Origin: Marinobacter zhejiangensis
GTDB taxonomy: Bacteria > Pseudomonadota > Gammaproteobacteria > Pseudomonadales > Oleiphilaceae
Direction of reading: 5' to 3'
Assembly (NCBI RefSeq): GCF_900114775.1
Contig: NZ_FOUE01000002.1
Location: 1-64,000, forward strand
Length of the DNA stretch: 64,000 nucleotides
In this document: piece after piece, positions 37,422 to 46,613 of the stretch
Numbering within the stretch: position 1 is the stretch's first letter
How the letters are laid out: each line of letters begins with the position of its first letter
Translations under genes and position numbers: made by a program
Notes under the pieces: model-generated
Databases searched by the model: none
The model's input: the letters and a program-made list of their open reading frames with translations, nothing else
Told to the model about the DNA's origin: nothing

Positions 37422-38426
37422 TCAGTGGTCCTGATTGCGGTAAGCCAGCGGGCTGAGTCCGGTCCAGTGTTTGAAGGCCCGTGAAAAGGCGCCGGGCTCG
37501 GCGAATCCGAGGCGGGAGGAGATGTCGGCGATGCTCAGGTTCTGTCGGGTCAGCATGGTGACGGCCTGGTCCCGCCGCAGGTTGTCTTTGATTTTCTGGT
37601 AGGAACTGCCCTCGGCCTTGAGTTTCCGGCTCAGGGTGTAGGCGGTCATGTGCAGCTGTTCGGCGACCCAGTCCTGGTTTGGCAGCTTCTCCTCATCGCT
37701 TTGTTCAAGCAACTGGCGAACCTGGGTGGTCATGCTGTCGTCTTCGTCGGTCCAGATCAGCAGGTCGCGGGGGGAGCTGAGGATAAACTCTTCCAGCTCT
37801 TCCTTGCTGCGGGTCACCGGCATGTGCAGGTACTGTTTGCTGAAGAACAGGCTGTTCCTCGGCTGGTCAAAGCTGCACTGACAGGGGAACACAAACCGGT
37901 ATTCGTCGAAGTGGCCAGGCAGTGCGTGGGTGAAGGTGGCGTGACTGAGGACGATTTTTCGGCCTACCATCCAGCCAACCAGGCGGTGCCAGACCAGCAG
38001 CAGCCACTCTACCAGGAAGTTGTCCGGATCCAGCTCCGGCTTGTGGTGGGTCAGGCTAAGTTCAACTTCGTCGCCGTCCAGGTCGAGTTCTATTTCAATG
38101 TCGTCGTTAAACAGGCGATAGCAGCGAATGCTTTGCCTGATGACCTCTTCCAGGTTGGCACAGTGGATGACCAGGGAGCCCATCAGGTGAAAATGCCCAA
38201 CCCGGCAGGGCAGGGTAGTACGGCCCATGAACTCATCATCCAGCTCTTTCCACACCAGCCGGAACAGGCGAATAAACTGCTCCCGGGGCACCCGTGCCTT
38301 GGGTTCGCGAATCAGCTCCGGATCGATATCCCGGCGCCTCAGCAGGGTGTCGGTATCGAGTCCATGCTGTTCGAGCCCATACAGGACGGCTCGGGCATAG
38401 TGGGATGAGAATGTCAGGTTTTCCAT
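37422..38426 (-). CDS. AraC-family transcriptional regulator
   Basis: A 334-residue regulator with an N-terminal arabinose-binding-like (OruR/ArgR-type) domain (about 20-210) and a C-terminal double HTH. The second HTH carries the AraC signature SIADISSRLGFAEPGAFSRAFKHWTGLSPLAYR. It is divergent from the acyl-CoA synthetase gene with 162 bp between the starts, so it most likely activates that gene in response to a fatty-acid-type ligand. The ligand is inferred from context only. Confidence 0.9.
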   Translation of the reverse strand: MENLTFSSHYARAVLYGLEQHGLDTDTLLRRRDIDPELIREPKARVPREQFIRLFRLVWKELDDEFMGRTTLPCRVGHFHLMGSLVIHCANLEEVIRQSIRCYRLFNDDIEIELDLDGDEVELSLTHHKPELDPDNFLVEWLLLVWHRLVGWMVGRKIVLSHATFTHALPGHFDEYRFVFPCQCSFDQPRNSLFFSKQYLHMPVTRSKEELEEFILSSPRDLLIWTDEDDSMTTQVRQLLEQSDEEKLPNQDWVAEQLHMTAYTLSRKLKAEGSSYQKIKDNLRRDQAVTMLTRQNLSIADISSRLGFAEPGAFSRAFKHWTGLSPLAYRNQDH

Positions 38427-38588
38427 GAATCGAGGGCCTGGGCGACGGCAAAACTTGTCAATTTAACTGCTGGATCCTGTCATTCTGTTACCGCATCCCT
38501 TTCCTTAACCTGCCTGAATAGCCAACTGGGCCAGCCGTGACAGGCGGTCTCGCTACTCACAAAAACAAGTCAGAAGGCAGTCATTGCT

Positions 38589-40244
38589 ATGGATACGATC
38601 AGCTACGACGAATTTGCGTCTACGTTTTCTGTTGCCTCGATCTTACAGAATTTTCAGGGCGATTTTAACGAAGGCCTGAATGTCTGCGTGGAAATCTGCG
38701 ACCGTCACGCCGAGGACGAAAGCCGCGTTGCACTTCGCTATGAGCGTGTGGATGGCAGCAGTGGCGAACTGACATTTGCCGAGTTGAAGCGGCGTTCTGC
38801 CCAGTTTGCCGGATTCCTGACGTCTCGGGGTATCGGTAAAGGGGACCGGGTCGCCTGCCTCCTGACCCGCACACCGGAACTGTTGATCTGTGTGTTGGGT
38901 GCCTTGCGCGCAGGTGCGGTTTACCAGCCTTTGTTTACCGCGTTTGGTCCTGGTGCGATTGAGTACCGGGTGGGCCAGGCCGGCACCCGGCTGATTGTGA
39001 CTAACCCGGAGCAGTGGCCGAAGCTGGCGGATGTGGCAAACCTGCCTGAGACTCTGTTGGTTGCGAATACTGACCACGAGCTGGCGGCGGAGGCCGATCA
39101 TCTGTTCTGGCCTGTGCTGGAGCAACAGTCGGGCGAGTTTGAGCCCGTACTGATTGGTGCGGACGATCCGTTCCTCCAGATGTTTACATCCGGCACTACC
39201 GGTAAATCCAAAGGCGTGGCGGTGCCAGCCAAAGCGCTAGCAGCGTTCTGGATGTACATGCGTTATGCGGTCGGGCTGCGCCAGGACGACAATTTCTGGA
39301 ACGTGGCTGACCCGGGCTGGGCCTATGGCCTGTACTATGCAGTGGTTGGTCCCTTACTGCTGGGGTGTACCACCCATTTCAATGAGGCCGGCTTTACCGC
39401 GGACAATACCCTGGAATTCCTGCGTAAGTACCGCATCACCAACCTGGCGGCTGCGCCAACGGCCTATCGTTTGTTAATGGCAAATGACCACCTGGTGGCG
39501 GATTACCCGGGAATCGATTTGCGGGTGGCCAGCAGTGCGGGTGAACCACTGAACCCGGAGGTTATCAGCTGGGTGAAAAAACGGTTCGATTGTGTGGTCT
39601 GTGATCATTATGGCCAGACCGAAACGGGCATGACCTCGGCCAATTTCCATGAACTCGACCACCCCCATCGGGATGCCAGTATGGGCTACCAGATTCCAGG
39701 CTACCGTCTCGTAGCCCTGGATGCGGGGTTTAACGAAGTGGCGGTGGGTGAAACCGGTGAGCTGGCCATTGATATCGAGAACTCGCCGCTGTACTTCTTC
39801 CCGGGCTACACCTGGGGTGAAAAATCTCCGTTCCACGGCAAGTACTACCTGACCGGAGATATCGTGATCAACAATGGCGATGGCGCCCATTCCTACACCG
39901 GTCGTGACGACGACATCATTGCTTCGGCGGGTTACCGCATCGGGCCTGCGGAAGTGGAGAGTTCGTTGCTGGAGCATGACGCCGTCATCGAGAGTGCCGT
40001 GGTTGGTAAGCCCGATGCTAAGCGTGGTGCCATCGTAAAGGCCTATGTGGTGACACGTCCGGAGTACGACGGCGATGAGCAGTTGGTTGAGAAGCTGCAA
40101 CAGCATGTTCGCCAACGACTCTCAACGCACTCCTTCCCACGGGAAATTGAGTTTGTTGATGAGCTGCCTAAAACGTCCAGCGGTAAGATCCAGCGTTTCC
40201 TGCTGCGTAAGCAGGCTGAAGAGGAAGCAGAGCAGGGGGCCTGA
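38589..40244 (+). CDS. AMP-forming acyl-CoA synthetase
   Basis: A 551-residue ANL-superfamily enzyme that activates a carboxylic acid with ATP and CoA. Motifs: A3 MFTSGTTGKSKG (about 198-209), A5 CDHYGQTETGM, A7 YLTGD, A8 GRDDDIIASAGYRIGP and the catalytic Lys in KTSSGKIQRF. The arrangement resembles acetyl/propionyl- and medium-chain acyl-CoA synthetases. The ATG has AGAAGGCAGTC upstream. The divergent AraC gene is the probable regulator. Chain length cannot be decided from sequence. Confidence 0.92.
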   Translation: MDTISYDEFASTFSVASILQNFQGDFNEGLNVCVEICDRHAEDESRVALRYERVDGSSGELTFAELKRRSAQFAGFLTSRGIGKGDRVACLLTRTPELLICVLGALRAGAVYQPLFTAFGPGAIEYRVGQAGTRLIVTNPEQWPKLADVANLPETLLVANTDHELAAEADHLFWPVLEQQSGEFEPVLIGADDPFLQMFTSGTTGKSKGVAVPAKALAAFWMYMRYAVGLRQDDNFWNVADPGWAYGLYYAVVGPLLLGCTTHFNEAGFTADNTLEFLRKYRITNLAAAPTAYRLLMANDHLVADYPGIDLRVASSAGEPLNPEVISWVKKRFDCVVCDHYGQTETGMTSANFHELDHPHRDASMGYQIPGYRLVALDAGFNEVAVGETGELAIDIENSPLYFFPGYTWGEKSPFHGKYYLTGDIVINNGDGAHSYTGRDDDIIASAGYRIGPAEVESSLLEHDAVIESAVVGKPDAKRGAIVKAYVVTRPEYDGDEQLVEKLQQHVRQRLSTHSFPREIEFVDELPKTSSGKIQRFLLRKQAEEEAEQGA

Positions 40245-40314
40245 CAGCCCCCTAATATGACACCCGGGCAAGATGGACTCGTCCGGGTTGTCACTGGCCG
40301 CTTGGGAACGATGC

Positions 40315-42234
40315 CTAAAGCGGCTGTTGTCCGTTAGGACTCAACAACGGCAGTGATACCTGGCCGCTGACCTGGACCAGCCAGCTGGTCAGGTCCCGGG
40401 AGAATGCCCCCACAAAGGTGGGGTGTTGGCCGTACAGCATCAGCACCAGTTGGTCGCCGGCAGAAAGTCTTTCAGCAATACCCACCAATTCGACGTTGTG
40501 CTCGCCGAACCCGCGTACGGGCATGACCTGTTCGTCAATCAGCTCAGGTACCGCAAACCCGTTTCGGATGATGCCAACGCCGACAAACATCATGGCGTCA
40601 CAGGTGCCCAGATGGAGAATCGGGTCCGACTCGTCAAGACAAAGGGCATCCAATTCTGCAACGCCGGTACCCATGGTCAGAGTGGCCGTTGGTATCCCAG
40701 CAATCACACCGTCCTCGGTTACGCTGGTCAGGGGGACCATCACCGGTATGGGATTGGCGCCGAGTAATACCGGCACCGGCGTGCCGAGAACAGGCGTGGT
40801 GATGTCGAAACTTTCACCACCAACGGTGACATCCGGAGCTGTCACGGAATCGCCAGGCGCCAGGGTGTAACAGATTTGCTGGCCACTGGTGATCACGTCG
40901 TCGGCATTTCCCTGCCCCAGAAGCTTTTCGTTGAACCAGGCCACGGTTGCGGCATTGACATTGATGCTGCCGCAGTTGGCCAGTCCGCCAAGCCCTTGCT
41001 CCGGGAACTCGGGGAGCACAGAACCGTAGAAGCCCAGGTTTTCCAGTGTCTCCTGAATCAGTCCGGCGCTTGGGGCCAGGTAATGATGTCCGAAGGGGTA
41101 GGTTAGCAGGCGGACATCGCCCCCCGCGTCTTTCATCGACAGATAGTTCTCATAGGCTTCATTGAATGGAAACAGGCTGTCACGCATGCCCTGGAACATC
41201 AGTACGTCGACCGGGTACTGGTTGGTCCTCGGGGTTTTTATGATGTAGCGGCCATCTGCGGTCAATGGAATCTGCCCGGTGATTGGGTCCAGCAGATAGC
41301 TTTGGGTATTGCCGCTGTCGAGGACTTCCAGCTCCCGTTCATTGTCGAAGAAATAGCTTGGGCTGTGGTAATGGACGAAATCCAGCATGGGCTCTGGAAA
41401 CCGGTTCTGGAGTAGTCCATCCAGAATGGACGAGCGAAGCAGGGGGTCCATTGAGCCGCCGGAGCCTGCATCCCCCATCAGCGACAGGAACAGGAGCCAG
41501 TAATTCTTGGTGGTGTCGCCGGGGTTGAGGCTATACGTCAGGTCGTGCCAGGTAATCTGCGGCACCATGGCATCCATGCGCTGGTCCGGGTCGACGTTAT
41601 ACAGCAGGTATTGGAAGCCCCCCCCGTAACTGCCACCGACGGCCCCCAGAAGAAGGTTGTTCTGGCGATACTTCAGGAAGTCCAGGTTGGCTTCGGCCCA
41701 GTCCACGATTTGCACCAGGTCTTCGCCGGCGTAATCCGGGTCCATAACCCGAACGGTACCGCCGCTTTCGCCATGACCGCGCTGATCGATGCTGATGACG
41801 GCGTAGCCAGCATCAAGCAGGGGCTGGATGGGAGAGAGTGGGTCGTTGCCGGCTTCCGTGGAGCGTGAGCCGCTGAAACCATGCCCCTGAAGGATCAGCG
41901 GGTGCTTGTTCTGGCAATCAATCTGCACAGGCTCAAACACCTCGAACACGATGGCGGCACCGTCTACCCGGGACGGCATCTCGACGCGATAGTGCTGGCC
42001 ACCATCCGGCAGTTGTTGTTGGCCACAGGATGCGGGCTCCAGTGCAGCTAGGCTTTCAGGCAGGGGGCGGGCCGGTGCTTTGGAAATGGTTTCCCCAGCA
42101 ACCAGGGGCTGTTCCGGGTTGCTGGAACGAGCGGGCGCGGAGGTTTCAGGGTTACTGCCGTCACTGCCGCCGCCGCAAGCCCCAAGAAACAGGGTGCTGG
42201 CGCCCAGTAGCGCCGCTGCTATCGGTGATTTCAT
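40315..42234 (-). CDS. Exported lipoprotein alpha/beta hydrolase
   Basis: A 639-residue lipoprotein; the signal MKSPIAAALLGASTLFLGAC ends in lipobox LGAC (Cys20). An S15-like alpha/beta hydrolase core carries the nucleophile in GGSYGGG (Ser about 202), an acid in QGMRDSLFP and a His in YPFGHHYLAP. The C-terminal 200 residues look like a beta-sandwich. It could be a peptidase, esterase or polymer depolymerase; the substrate is unknown. The ATG has AAAAGGCGACACC upstream. A perfect CRP/Vfr-type palindrome lies 43 bp upstream. Confidence 0.8.
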   Translation of the reverse strand: MKSPIAAALLGASTLFLGACGGGSDGSNPETSAPARSSNPEQPLVAGETISKAPARPLPESLAALEPASCGQQQLPDGGQHYRVEMPSRVDGAAIVFEVFEPVQIDCQNKHPLILQGHGFSGSRSTEAGNDPLSPIQPLLDAGYAVISIDQRGHGESGGTVRVMDPDYAGEDLVQIVDWAEANLDFLKYRQNNLLLGAVGGSYGGGFQYLLYNVDPDQRMDAMVPQITWHDLTYSLNPGDTTKNYWLLFLSLMGDAGSGGSMDPLLRSSILDGLLQNRFPEPMLDFVHYHSPSYFFDNERELEVLDSGNTQSYLLDPITGQIPLTADGRYIIKTPRTNQYPVDVLMFQGMRDSLFPFNEAYENYLSMKDAGGDVRLLTYPFGHHYLAPSAGLIQETLENLGFYGSVLPEFPEQGLGGLANCGSINVNAATVAWFNEKLLGQGNADDVITSGQQICYTLAPGDSVTAPDVTVGGESFDITTPVLGTPVPVLLGANPIPVMVPLTSVTEDGVIAGIPTATLTMGTGVAELDALCLDESDPILHLGTCDAMMFVGVGIIRNGFAVPELIDEQVMPVRGFGEHNVELVGIAERLSAGDQLVLMLYGQHPTFVGAFSRDLTSWLVQVSGQVSLPLLSPNGQQPL

Positions 42235-42276
42235 GGTGTCGCCTTTTGTAATTGTTGGTGTGCGAGCGTCACATTT

Positions 42277-42292
42277 TGTGACGTCCGTCACA
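42277..42292 (-). promoter_or_regulatory. Perfect CRP/Vfr-type site upstream of the exported hydrolase
   Basis: TGTGACGTCCGTCACA is TGTGA-N6-TCACA, the exact CRP half-sites. It overlaps a second palindrome, CGTCACATTTTGTGACG, at 42268-42284. Its distance of 43 bp from the ATG would put it over or near the promoter; activation or repression cannot be decided. Confidence 0.65.
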
Positions 42293-42384
42293 TTAGCTGG
42301 CGAAAGGGGGATGGTGGATGGCTGTGCTGACCAGAGGGGGTGTCGAATAGGTCAGATGTCGTTACGTTGGTGGCTAAAAGCAAC

Positions 42385-42406
42385 AAAGGCAGCCGGAGCT
42401 GCCTTT
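42385..42406 (-). terminator. Terminator downstream of the PhoH gene
   Basis: AAAGGCAGC-CGGA-GCTGCCTTT, a perfect 9-bp stem, followed on the minus strand by GTTGCTTTT. It lies 43 bp after the PhoH stop. Confidence 0.8.
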
Positions 42407-42449
42407 GGTCGGGTAATCCACGGCGAATGCCGCAGGCCTGGGCTCAGCG

Positions 42450-43835
42450 CTACAGGTTGGCTTCCGCGTATTCGGCCAGTACCGAGCGGGGTACGCCCTG
42501 CAGGTGAATGTGACCGCCGTGGCGGAAGCCTTTGAATCGTTCCGTCATGTAGGTCAGCCCTGAACTGAGCGAGCTCAGGTAGGGGGTGTCGATCTGGGCC
42601 AGGTTGCCCAGGCAGATGACCTTGGAGCCATTGCCTGCCCGGGTGATGATGGTCTTGATCTGGTGTGGGGTCAGGTTCTGGGACTCATCAATGATGATCA
42701 GGCTGTGCTGGAAGCTGCGGCCCCGGATGTAGTTCATGGACTTGAAGTGCAGGGGAACCTTGCTGAGGATGTAATCGACACTGGCGGTCATGTTTTCGTC
42801 ATCTTCATGCAGGGCTTCGAGGTTGTCCACAATGGCGCCCAGCCAGGGTTCCATTTTCTCTGCCTCGGTTCCCGGCAGGAAGCCAATGTCTTCGTCCAGT
42901 CCCTGAGTGCTACGGGTGGCGATGATGCGTTTGTACTGCTTGCTGGCGACGGTCATTTCGATGCAGGCCGCCAGGGCCAGGATGGTTTTGCCGGAACCAG
43001 CGGAACCGGTGAGGTTGACCAGGTGGATCTCCGGGTCCAGCAGCAGGTTCAGTGCCATGGCCTGATAGATATCCCGAGGCACCAGCCCCCAGACTTCCTC
43101 GTTCATCAGGTCGTCCTGGTGCAGGTCTTCAAGGATGATCTGATCGTCGGTGATATCGACGATCTTACCGACGAAACCCTGCTCATCAATGACGAACTCA
43201 TTGATGTTCAGCTTTGCGAGTTCACCTTCACGCTTGAGGATATGCTCGGTGGAACCCTCGCGCTGAATGGTCTCAACCTTTTCGATGCTGTCCCAGAACG
43301 AGTTGGGGAACTCACGGTAACCCTGGGGGAGCAGGTCGATGTCATCTAGCAACTGGTCATTGTGGTAGTCCTGCGCCTCAACGCCAAACCCCCGCGCCTT
43401 CAGGCGCATGTTGATGTCCTTGCTGACGAGGATGATGTCCCGCTGTGGGTGCTTGTCCTGCAAGGCGGCCAGGGTGTTGATGATTTTGTTGTCGTTGAGG
43501 TTGTCCGGTAACGAGTGATGGGCGCTGTGTTCGGTGCTCATCAGGATGGACAGGGTACCCAGAGGGGCTGCTTTCAGGGCGCGGACAATGGGGACGCCAC
43601 GTTCAATGTCTTTGGGGGTGGCATCACCCAGCAGCTTGTCGATGTTGCGAATGGCCTGACGGCAGTCTGCGGCAACTGCCTGTTTGCCTGATTTCAGGCT
43701 GTCCAGCTCTTCCAGAACCGTCATCGGGATGATGACGTCGTGTTCTTCAAAATTGAGGAGGGCGTTGGGGTCGTGGATCAGGACATTGGTGTCGAGGACA
43801 TACATCTTCTGGCGAGCGTTCTGGGCTCTTGGCAT
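42450..43835 (-). CDS. PIN-domain/PhoH-like ATPase fusion
   Basis: A 461-residue protein. An N-terminal PIN nuclease domain (MYVLDTNVLIHDPNALLNFEEH, acidic residues at about 15, 45 and 110) is joined to a C-terminal PhoH P-loop ATPase (GSAGSGKTILALAACIEMT near residue 275, and DESQNLTPHQIKTIITRAG). PIN-PhoH proteins unwind and cleave RNA in the examples studied. The ATG follows AGAGAGGTATCGAGCCA. Despite the name, a phosphate-starvation role is not implied. Confidence 0.93.
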   Translation of the reverse strand: MPRAQNARQKMYVLDTNVLIHDPNALLNFEEHDVIIPMTVLEELDSLKSGKQAVAADCRQAIRNIDKLLGDATPKDIERGVPIVRALKAAPLGTLSILMSTEHSAHHSLPDNLNDNKIINTLAALQDKHPQRDIILVSKDINMRLKARGFGVEAQDYHNDQLLDDIDLLPQGYREFPNSFWDSIEKVETIQREGSTEHILKREGELAKLNINEFVIDEQGFVGKIVDITDDQIILEDLHQDDLMNEEVWGLVPRDIYQAMALNLLLDPEIHLVNLTGSAGSGKTILALAACIEMTVASKQYKRIIATRSTQGLDEDIGFLPGTEAEKMEPWLGAIVDNLEALHEDDENMTASVDYILSKVPLHFKSMNYIRGRSFQHSLIIIDESQNLTPHQIKTIITRAGNGSKVICLGNLAQIDTPYLSSLSSGLTYMTERFKGFRHGGHIHLQGVPRSVLAEYAEANL

Positions 43836-43890
43836 TGGCTCGATACCTCTCTGGCAGGCGGCTGTGGTGTCGGTCTCTGTTCTGCGGCAC

Positions 43891-44382
43891 TCAGTCGGTG
43901 GCGGCGCAGCGTTGGGTCAGTGCCTTATCGGAAATCAGCTTCAGCATATCGTAGGTTGTAATGATGCCTGTGATTTTTCGATCCTTGGTGACGAATATCC
44001 GATGCAGGTGCTCGCGCATCATGATGTCGGCAATATCTTTGACGGGGGTTTGTTCGTCAACGGACATCACGATGGGGGTCATGATGTCGCGGACTTCTAC
44101 CGGGACCTTACCCATTTCCTCGAAGATGACCATCCGCAGCCGCCGGGCCTCCTGTTCTTCTTCAGGGGTCAGCTGGCTGCTCTGTTCATTTCGGCTCGCG
44201 TTCCAGCGAAACTCGGTAATGTCCTTGAGGGTGGCAATGCCGACGATTTCACCGCTCTCATCGGTGACCGGGCTTCCGGTGATTTCGTTGTCGGTGAGGA
44301 ACCTGGCCAGACGTTCCATGGTCCAGGATTGCGGGACTGCCTTGATGCTGGGGGTCATGATCTCGCAGGCGAGAACCGTCAT
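43891..44382 (-). CDS. Tandem CBS-domain protein
   Basis: A 163-residue protein made of two CBS domains (about 5-60 and 95-155) that form a Bateman module binding adenosyl nucleotides. The segments VRDIMTPIVMSVDEQTPVKDIADIMM and ITGIITTYDMLKLI are typical. A 30-residue charged insertion (NEQSSQLTPEEEQEARRLR) separates the domains. No catalytic domain is attached, so it probably regulates a partner. The ATG has GAGCAGGAAATCATAA upstream. Confidence 0.88.
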   Translation of the reverse strand: MTVLACEIMTPSIKAVPQSWTMERLARFLTDNEITGSPVTDESGEIVGIATLKDITEFRWNASRNEQSSQLTPEEEQEARRLRMVIFEEMGKVPVEVRDIMTPIVMSVDEQTPVKDIADIMMREHLHRIFVTKDRKITGIITTYDMLKLISDKALTQRCAATD

Positions 44383-44420
44383 TTATGATTTCCTGCTCAG
44401 TAAGTTCCTTTCCCCGAAGC

Positions 44421-45164
44421 TTAGCGGTTACTGCTCGCGGCGTCATCCCCTGATTGCATCAAGCTGACGCCAGTCAGCTGGCCGTTACTGTTGTAGTCCA
44501 GCTGGTGGTTCTGGTATCGCGGCAGTTGAGCGACCTGTTCCAGGTTTTTCAGTGACTTGACGGGAATATCCACCAGCAGCGAATTCACCAGCCAGCTGGG
44601 CAGGGCTCCGTTAGGGTCGGTATGTTGCAGCCAGATCATCCGGGTTTGCTGGCCTTCGGGAATGAAGCGGTAGAGCGTGTCTGAACGGTCGACCCGAACA
44701 TACTGGTCAAACTGTTCGCGGTGATCGGGCACTGCATTCAGGTGCATGACCACTTCACCGCTGTCCCGGTCTCCGTCGGTCTGAATGTGCAGTACATAGT
44801 CCCGGTCGGCCACAGGCCAGGGCATGTCGTTGACCGAGTAGGCGTAACGGTCATCAAAGCTACCCTCTCCGAAACCATAGGACTCGGTGCACCCATGAAC
44901 CCAAGCCGTACAGGAGGTGGGGTCGATCATAACGGCCATCAGGTTCTCAATCGGAACGTCCATGATTGCTACTGCCTTAAAGGCCTTGAAGCTGGAGTCC
45001 GGCTGTTCGATGGTATAAATCCGGATGTTGTCAGCGGTGGTACTGAGAGACCAGTCAGCGGCATTTTCGTCGGGGAGGCTTCCTGCCTGGAGTGCAGTAC
45101 AGACAGTCAGGGCGCAGACCCCGCTGATCCAGCCTGCGAGCTTCCGAGCGTTGATGACGGGCAT
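44421..45164 (-). CDS. Exported START/SRPBCC-domain protein
   Basis: A 247-residue protein with a signal peptide (ISGVCALTVCTALQAGS, predicted cleavage about residue 28) and a START-like lipid-binding fold: TIEQPDSSFKAFKAVAIMD, LMAVMIDPTSCTAWVHGC, MPWPVADRDYVLHIQ and MIWLQHTDPNGALPSWLVN. These segments match bacterial START proteins of Pseudomonas and Marinobacter type. It should be periplasmic and bind a hydrophobic ligand. The ATG has CAAGGAAGTCTACCCT upstream. Confidence 0.85.
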   Translation of the reverse strand: MPVINARKLAGWISGVCALTVCTALQAGSLPDENAADWSLSTTADNIRIYTIEQPDSSFKAFKAVAIMDVPIENLMAVMIDPTSCTAWVHGCTESYGFGEGSFDDRYAYSVNDMPWPVADRDYVLHIQTDGDRDSGEVVMHLNAVPDHREQFDQYVRVDRSDTLYRFIPEGQQTRMIWLQHTDPNGALPSWLVNSLLVDIPVKSLKNLEQVAQLPRYQNHQLDYNSNGQLTGVSLMQSGDDAASSNR

Positions 45165-45275
45165 AGGGTAGACTTCCTTGAATTTTTTTCGGAGTCTACC
45201 ACGTCTGTATAACGGAACATTTGGTACCGTTCGAGGATTGTGAACTGTTCGGACAGATAAAGGAAATGGCCCTTA

Positions 45276-46298
45276 ATGAGTATGTCAGGTGTGACGAGCA
45301 ACAAACTGATTGATGACAATGGTCGGGTTAGAACCGGTGTTCTGCAGATGCCGATCGATGAAGTCAACTACCTGGATTATGACTTGCGGACGGTCATGGA
45401 CCGCCCCCGCTCAGCGCTGGCGCGACGCTGGCGGTTCAACCAGTTTCAGTTTGTCAGTGCCATGGGGCCCGACTGGCTGTTCGGTCTGGCGATCGTTGAC
45501 CTCAAGCTGGTGAGTAACGCGTTTTTCTACCTGTATGACTTCCGCACCGGAGAAATGCTTGAGCGCAGCCTGCTTCAGCCCCTGGCCTGGCGAACTGACA
45601 TTGCGCCGCGGCCCGAGACTGGCAAGGCGGTGTTTGTTCAGGGTTCGACCCGCATCACCATAGAGCCGGGCGGTTCAGGGCGCAGGGTGACCGTGGAGGA
45701 CGGCAATCGAATCAACATCGACCTCCAGATGACCGGGGATGAGGACCCGCTGCGTATGGCCAGCCAGGCTGGCTACAACGGTTGGGTGTTCACCCGTAAG
45801 TCAGCGGGATTGCCCGTCACCGGTTCGGTTCGCTGGGAGGGCCGGGAGTTTCAGTGTGGCGATAACTGGCGCGGCGCCATCGACTGGAGCTGTGGTTATA
45901 TGCGCCGGGAAACAGCCTGGAACTGGGCGAGCCTGGCTGGATGCACCGCAGATGGCCACTCCGTGGGACTGAACCTGGCCGCTGGTGTGAACGAAACCGG
46001 TGTGACTGAAAATGCGCTGTGGCTGGATGGCCGCTGCATCAAGCTGGAAATGGCCCAGTTTGAATTCGACCGTTACGACCCATCCGCGCCTTGGCGGGTG
46101 ACGACCACGGATGGCCGGGTGGACCTTCGGTTTGTGCCTTCCGGTGTGCGCAAGGAGCGCATGGATGTGTTGTTGATGGCCTCGAACTTCCGCCAGTATG
46201 CCGGCACCTTCGAAGGCGAAGTTCGGGATGAGCTGGGCAACGTGGTGACGGTGTCTGGCCTGAGGGGCTTGATGGAGGATCACTACGCCCGCTGGTAA
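45276..46298 (+). CDS. DUF2804 domain protein
   Basis: A 340-residue protein spanning one DUF2804 domain, with RARWRFNQFQF-type and NWRGAIDWSCGYMRRETAWNWASL motifs rich in Trp and Gly. No signal peptide or membrane segment is seen. The family is uncharacterised; beta-rich sequence suggests a lipocalin- or hydroxysteroid-binding-like fold, but no function is assigned. It is divergent from the START-like gene with 111 bp between, so the pair may be co-regulated. Confidence 0.8.
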   Translation: MSMSGVTSNKLIDDNGRVRTGVLQMPIDEVNYLDYDLRTVMDRPRSALARRWRFNQFQFVSAMGPDWLFGLAIVDLKLVSNAFFYLYDFRTGEMLERSLLQPLAWRTDIAPRPETGKAVFVQGSTRITIEPGGSGRRVTVEDGNRINIDLQMTGDEDPLRMASQAGYNGWVFTRKSAGLPVTGSVRWEGREFQCGDNWRGAIDWSCGYMRRETAWNWASLAGCTADGHSVGLNLAAGVNETGVTENALWLDGRCIKLEMAQFEFDRYDPSAPWRVTTTDGRVDLRFVPSGVRKERMDVLLMASNFRQYAGTFEGEVRDELGNVVTVSGLRGLMEDHYARW

Positions 46299-46311
46299 GC
46301 CGCAGGCCAAA

Positions 46312-46342
46312 AAAGCAGGCCTTCCGGAGGACGGCCTGCTTT
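46312..46342 (-). terminator. Terminator between DUF2804 gene and minE
   Basis: AAAGCAGGCC and GGCCTGCTTT form a perfect 10-bp stem with an 11-nt loop. On the minus strand it is followed by T6, so it mainly ends the min operon; it can also stop plus-strand transcripts from the convergent gene. Confidence 0.85.
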
Positions 46343-46356
46343 CAGAACACTGGACG

Positions 46357-46608
46357 TCAGTGCTCGGGTAGGGTGACGTTCAGCTCCAGGACAGAGCATC
46401 GGTCATTGCGGTCCACTTCGACCTGGACCATGTCATCGTCAATTTGCACATATTTGCGGATCACCGCCAGCAGCTCCTGCTGAAGTTGCGGCAGGTAATC
46501 GGGCTGATCCCGGTGGCCACGTTCGTGGGCTACGATGATTTGCAGCCGCTCTTTGGCGATGTTTGCGGTGTTGGTTTTCTTGCTTCTGAAGTAATCCAGG
46601 AAACTCAT
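46357..46608 (-). CDS. minE: Cell division topological specificity factor MinE
   Basis: An 83-residue MinE. The N-terminal membrane-targeting and anti-MinCD helix ([30 protein letters not shown]) and the C-terminal dimerisation domain ([22 protein letters not shown]) are both complete. It stimulates MinD ATPase and drives pole-to-pole oscillation. The gene starts 5 bp after minD. Confidence 0.97.
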   Translation of the reverse strand: MSFLDYFRSKKTNTANIAKERLQIIVAHERGHRDQPDYLPQLQQELLAVIRKYVQIDDDMVQVEVDRNDRCSVLELNVTLPEH

Positions 46609-46613
46609 CCGTG

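Noticed and set aside
40255..40295. Imperfect hairpin (GACACCCGG with CCGGGTTGTC) between the acyl-CoA synthetase and hydrolase genes
   Set aside because: It has a bulge and no U-tract on either strand, so I did not call it a terminator.
42450..43835. Linking the PhoH-like gene to the Pho-box loci
   Set aside because: No Pho box lies upstream and PIN-PhoH proteins are generally RNA-related rather than phosphate-regulated.
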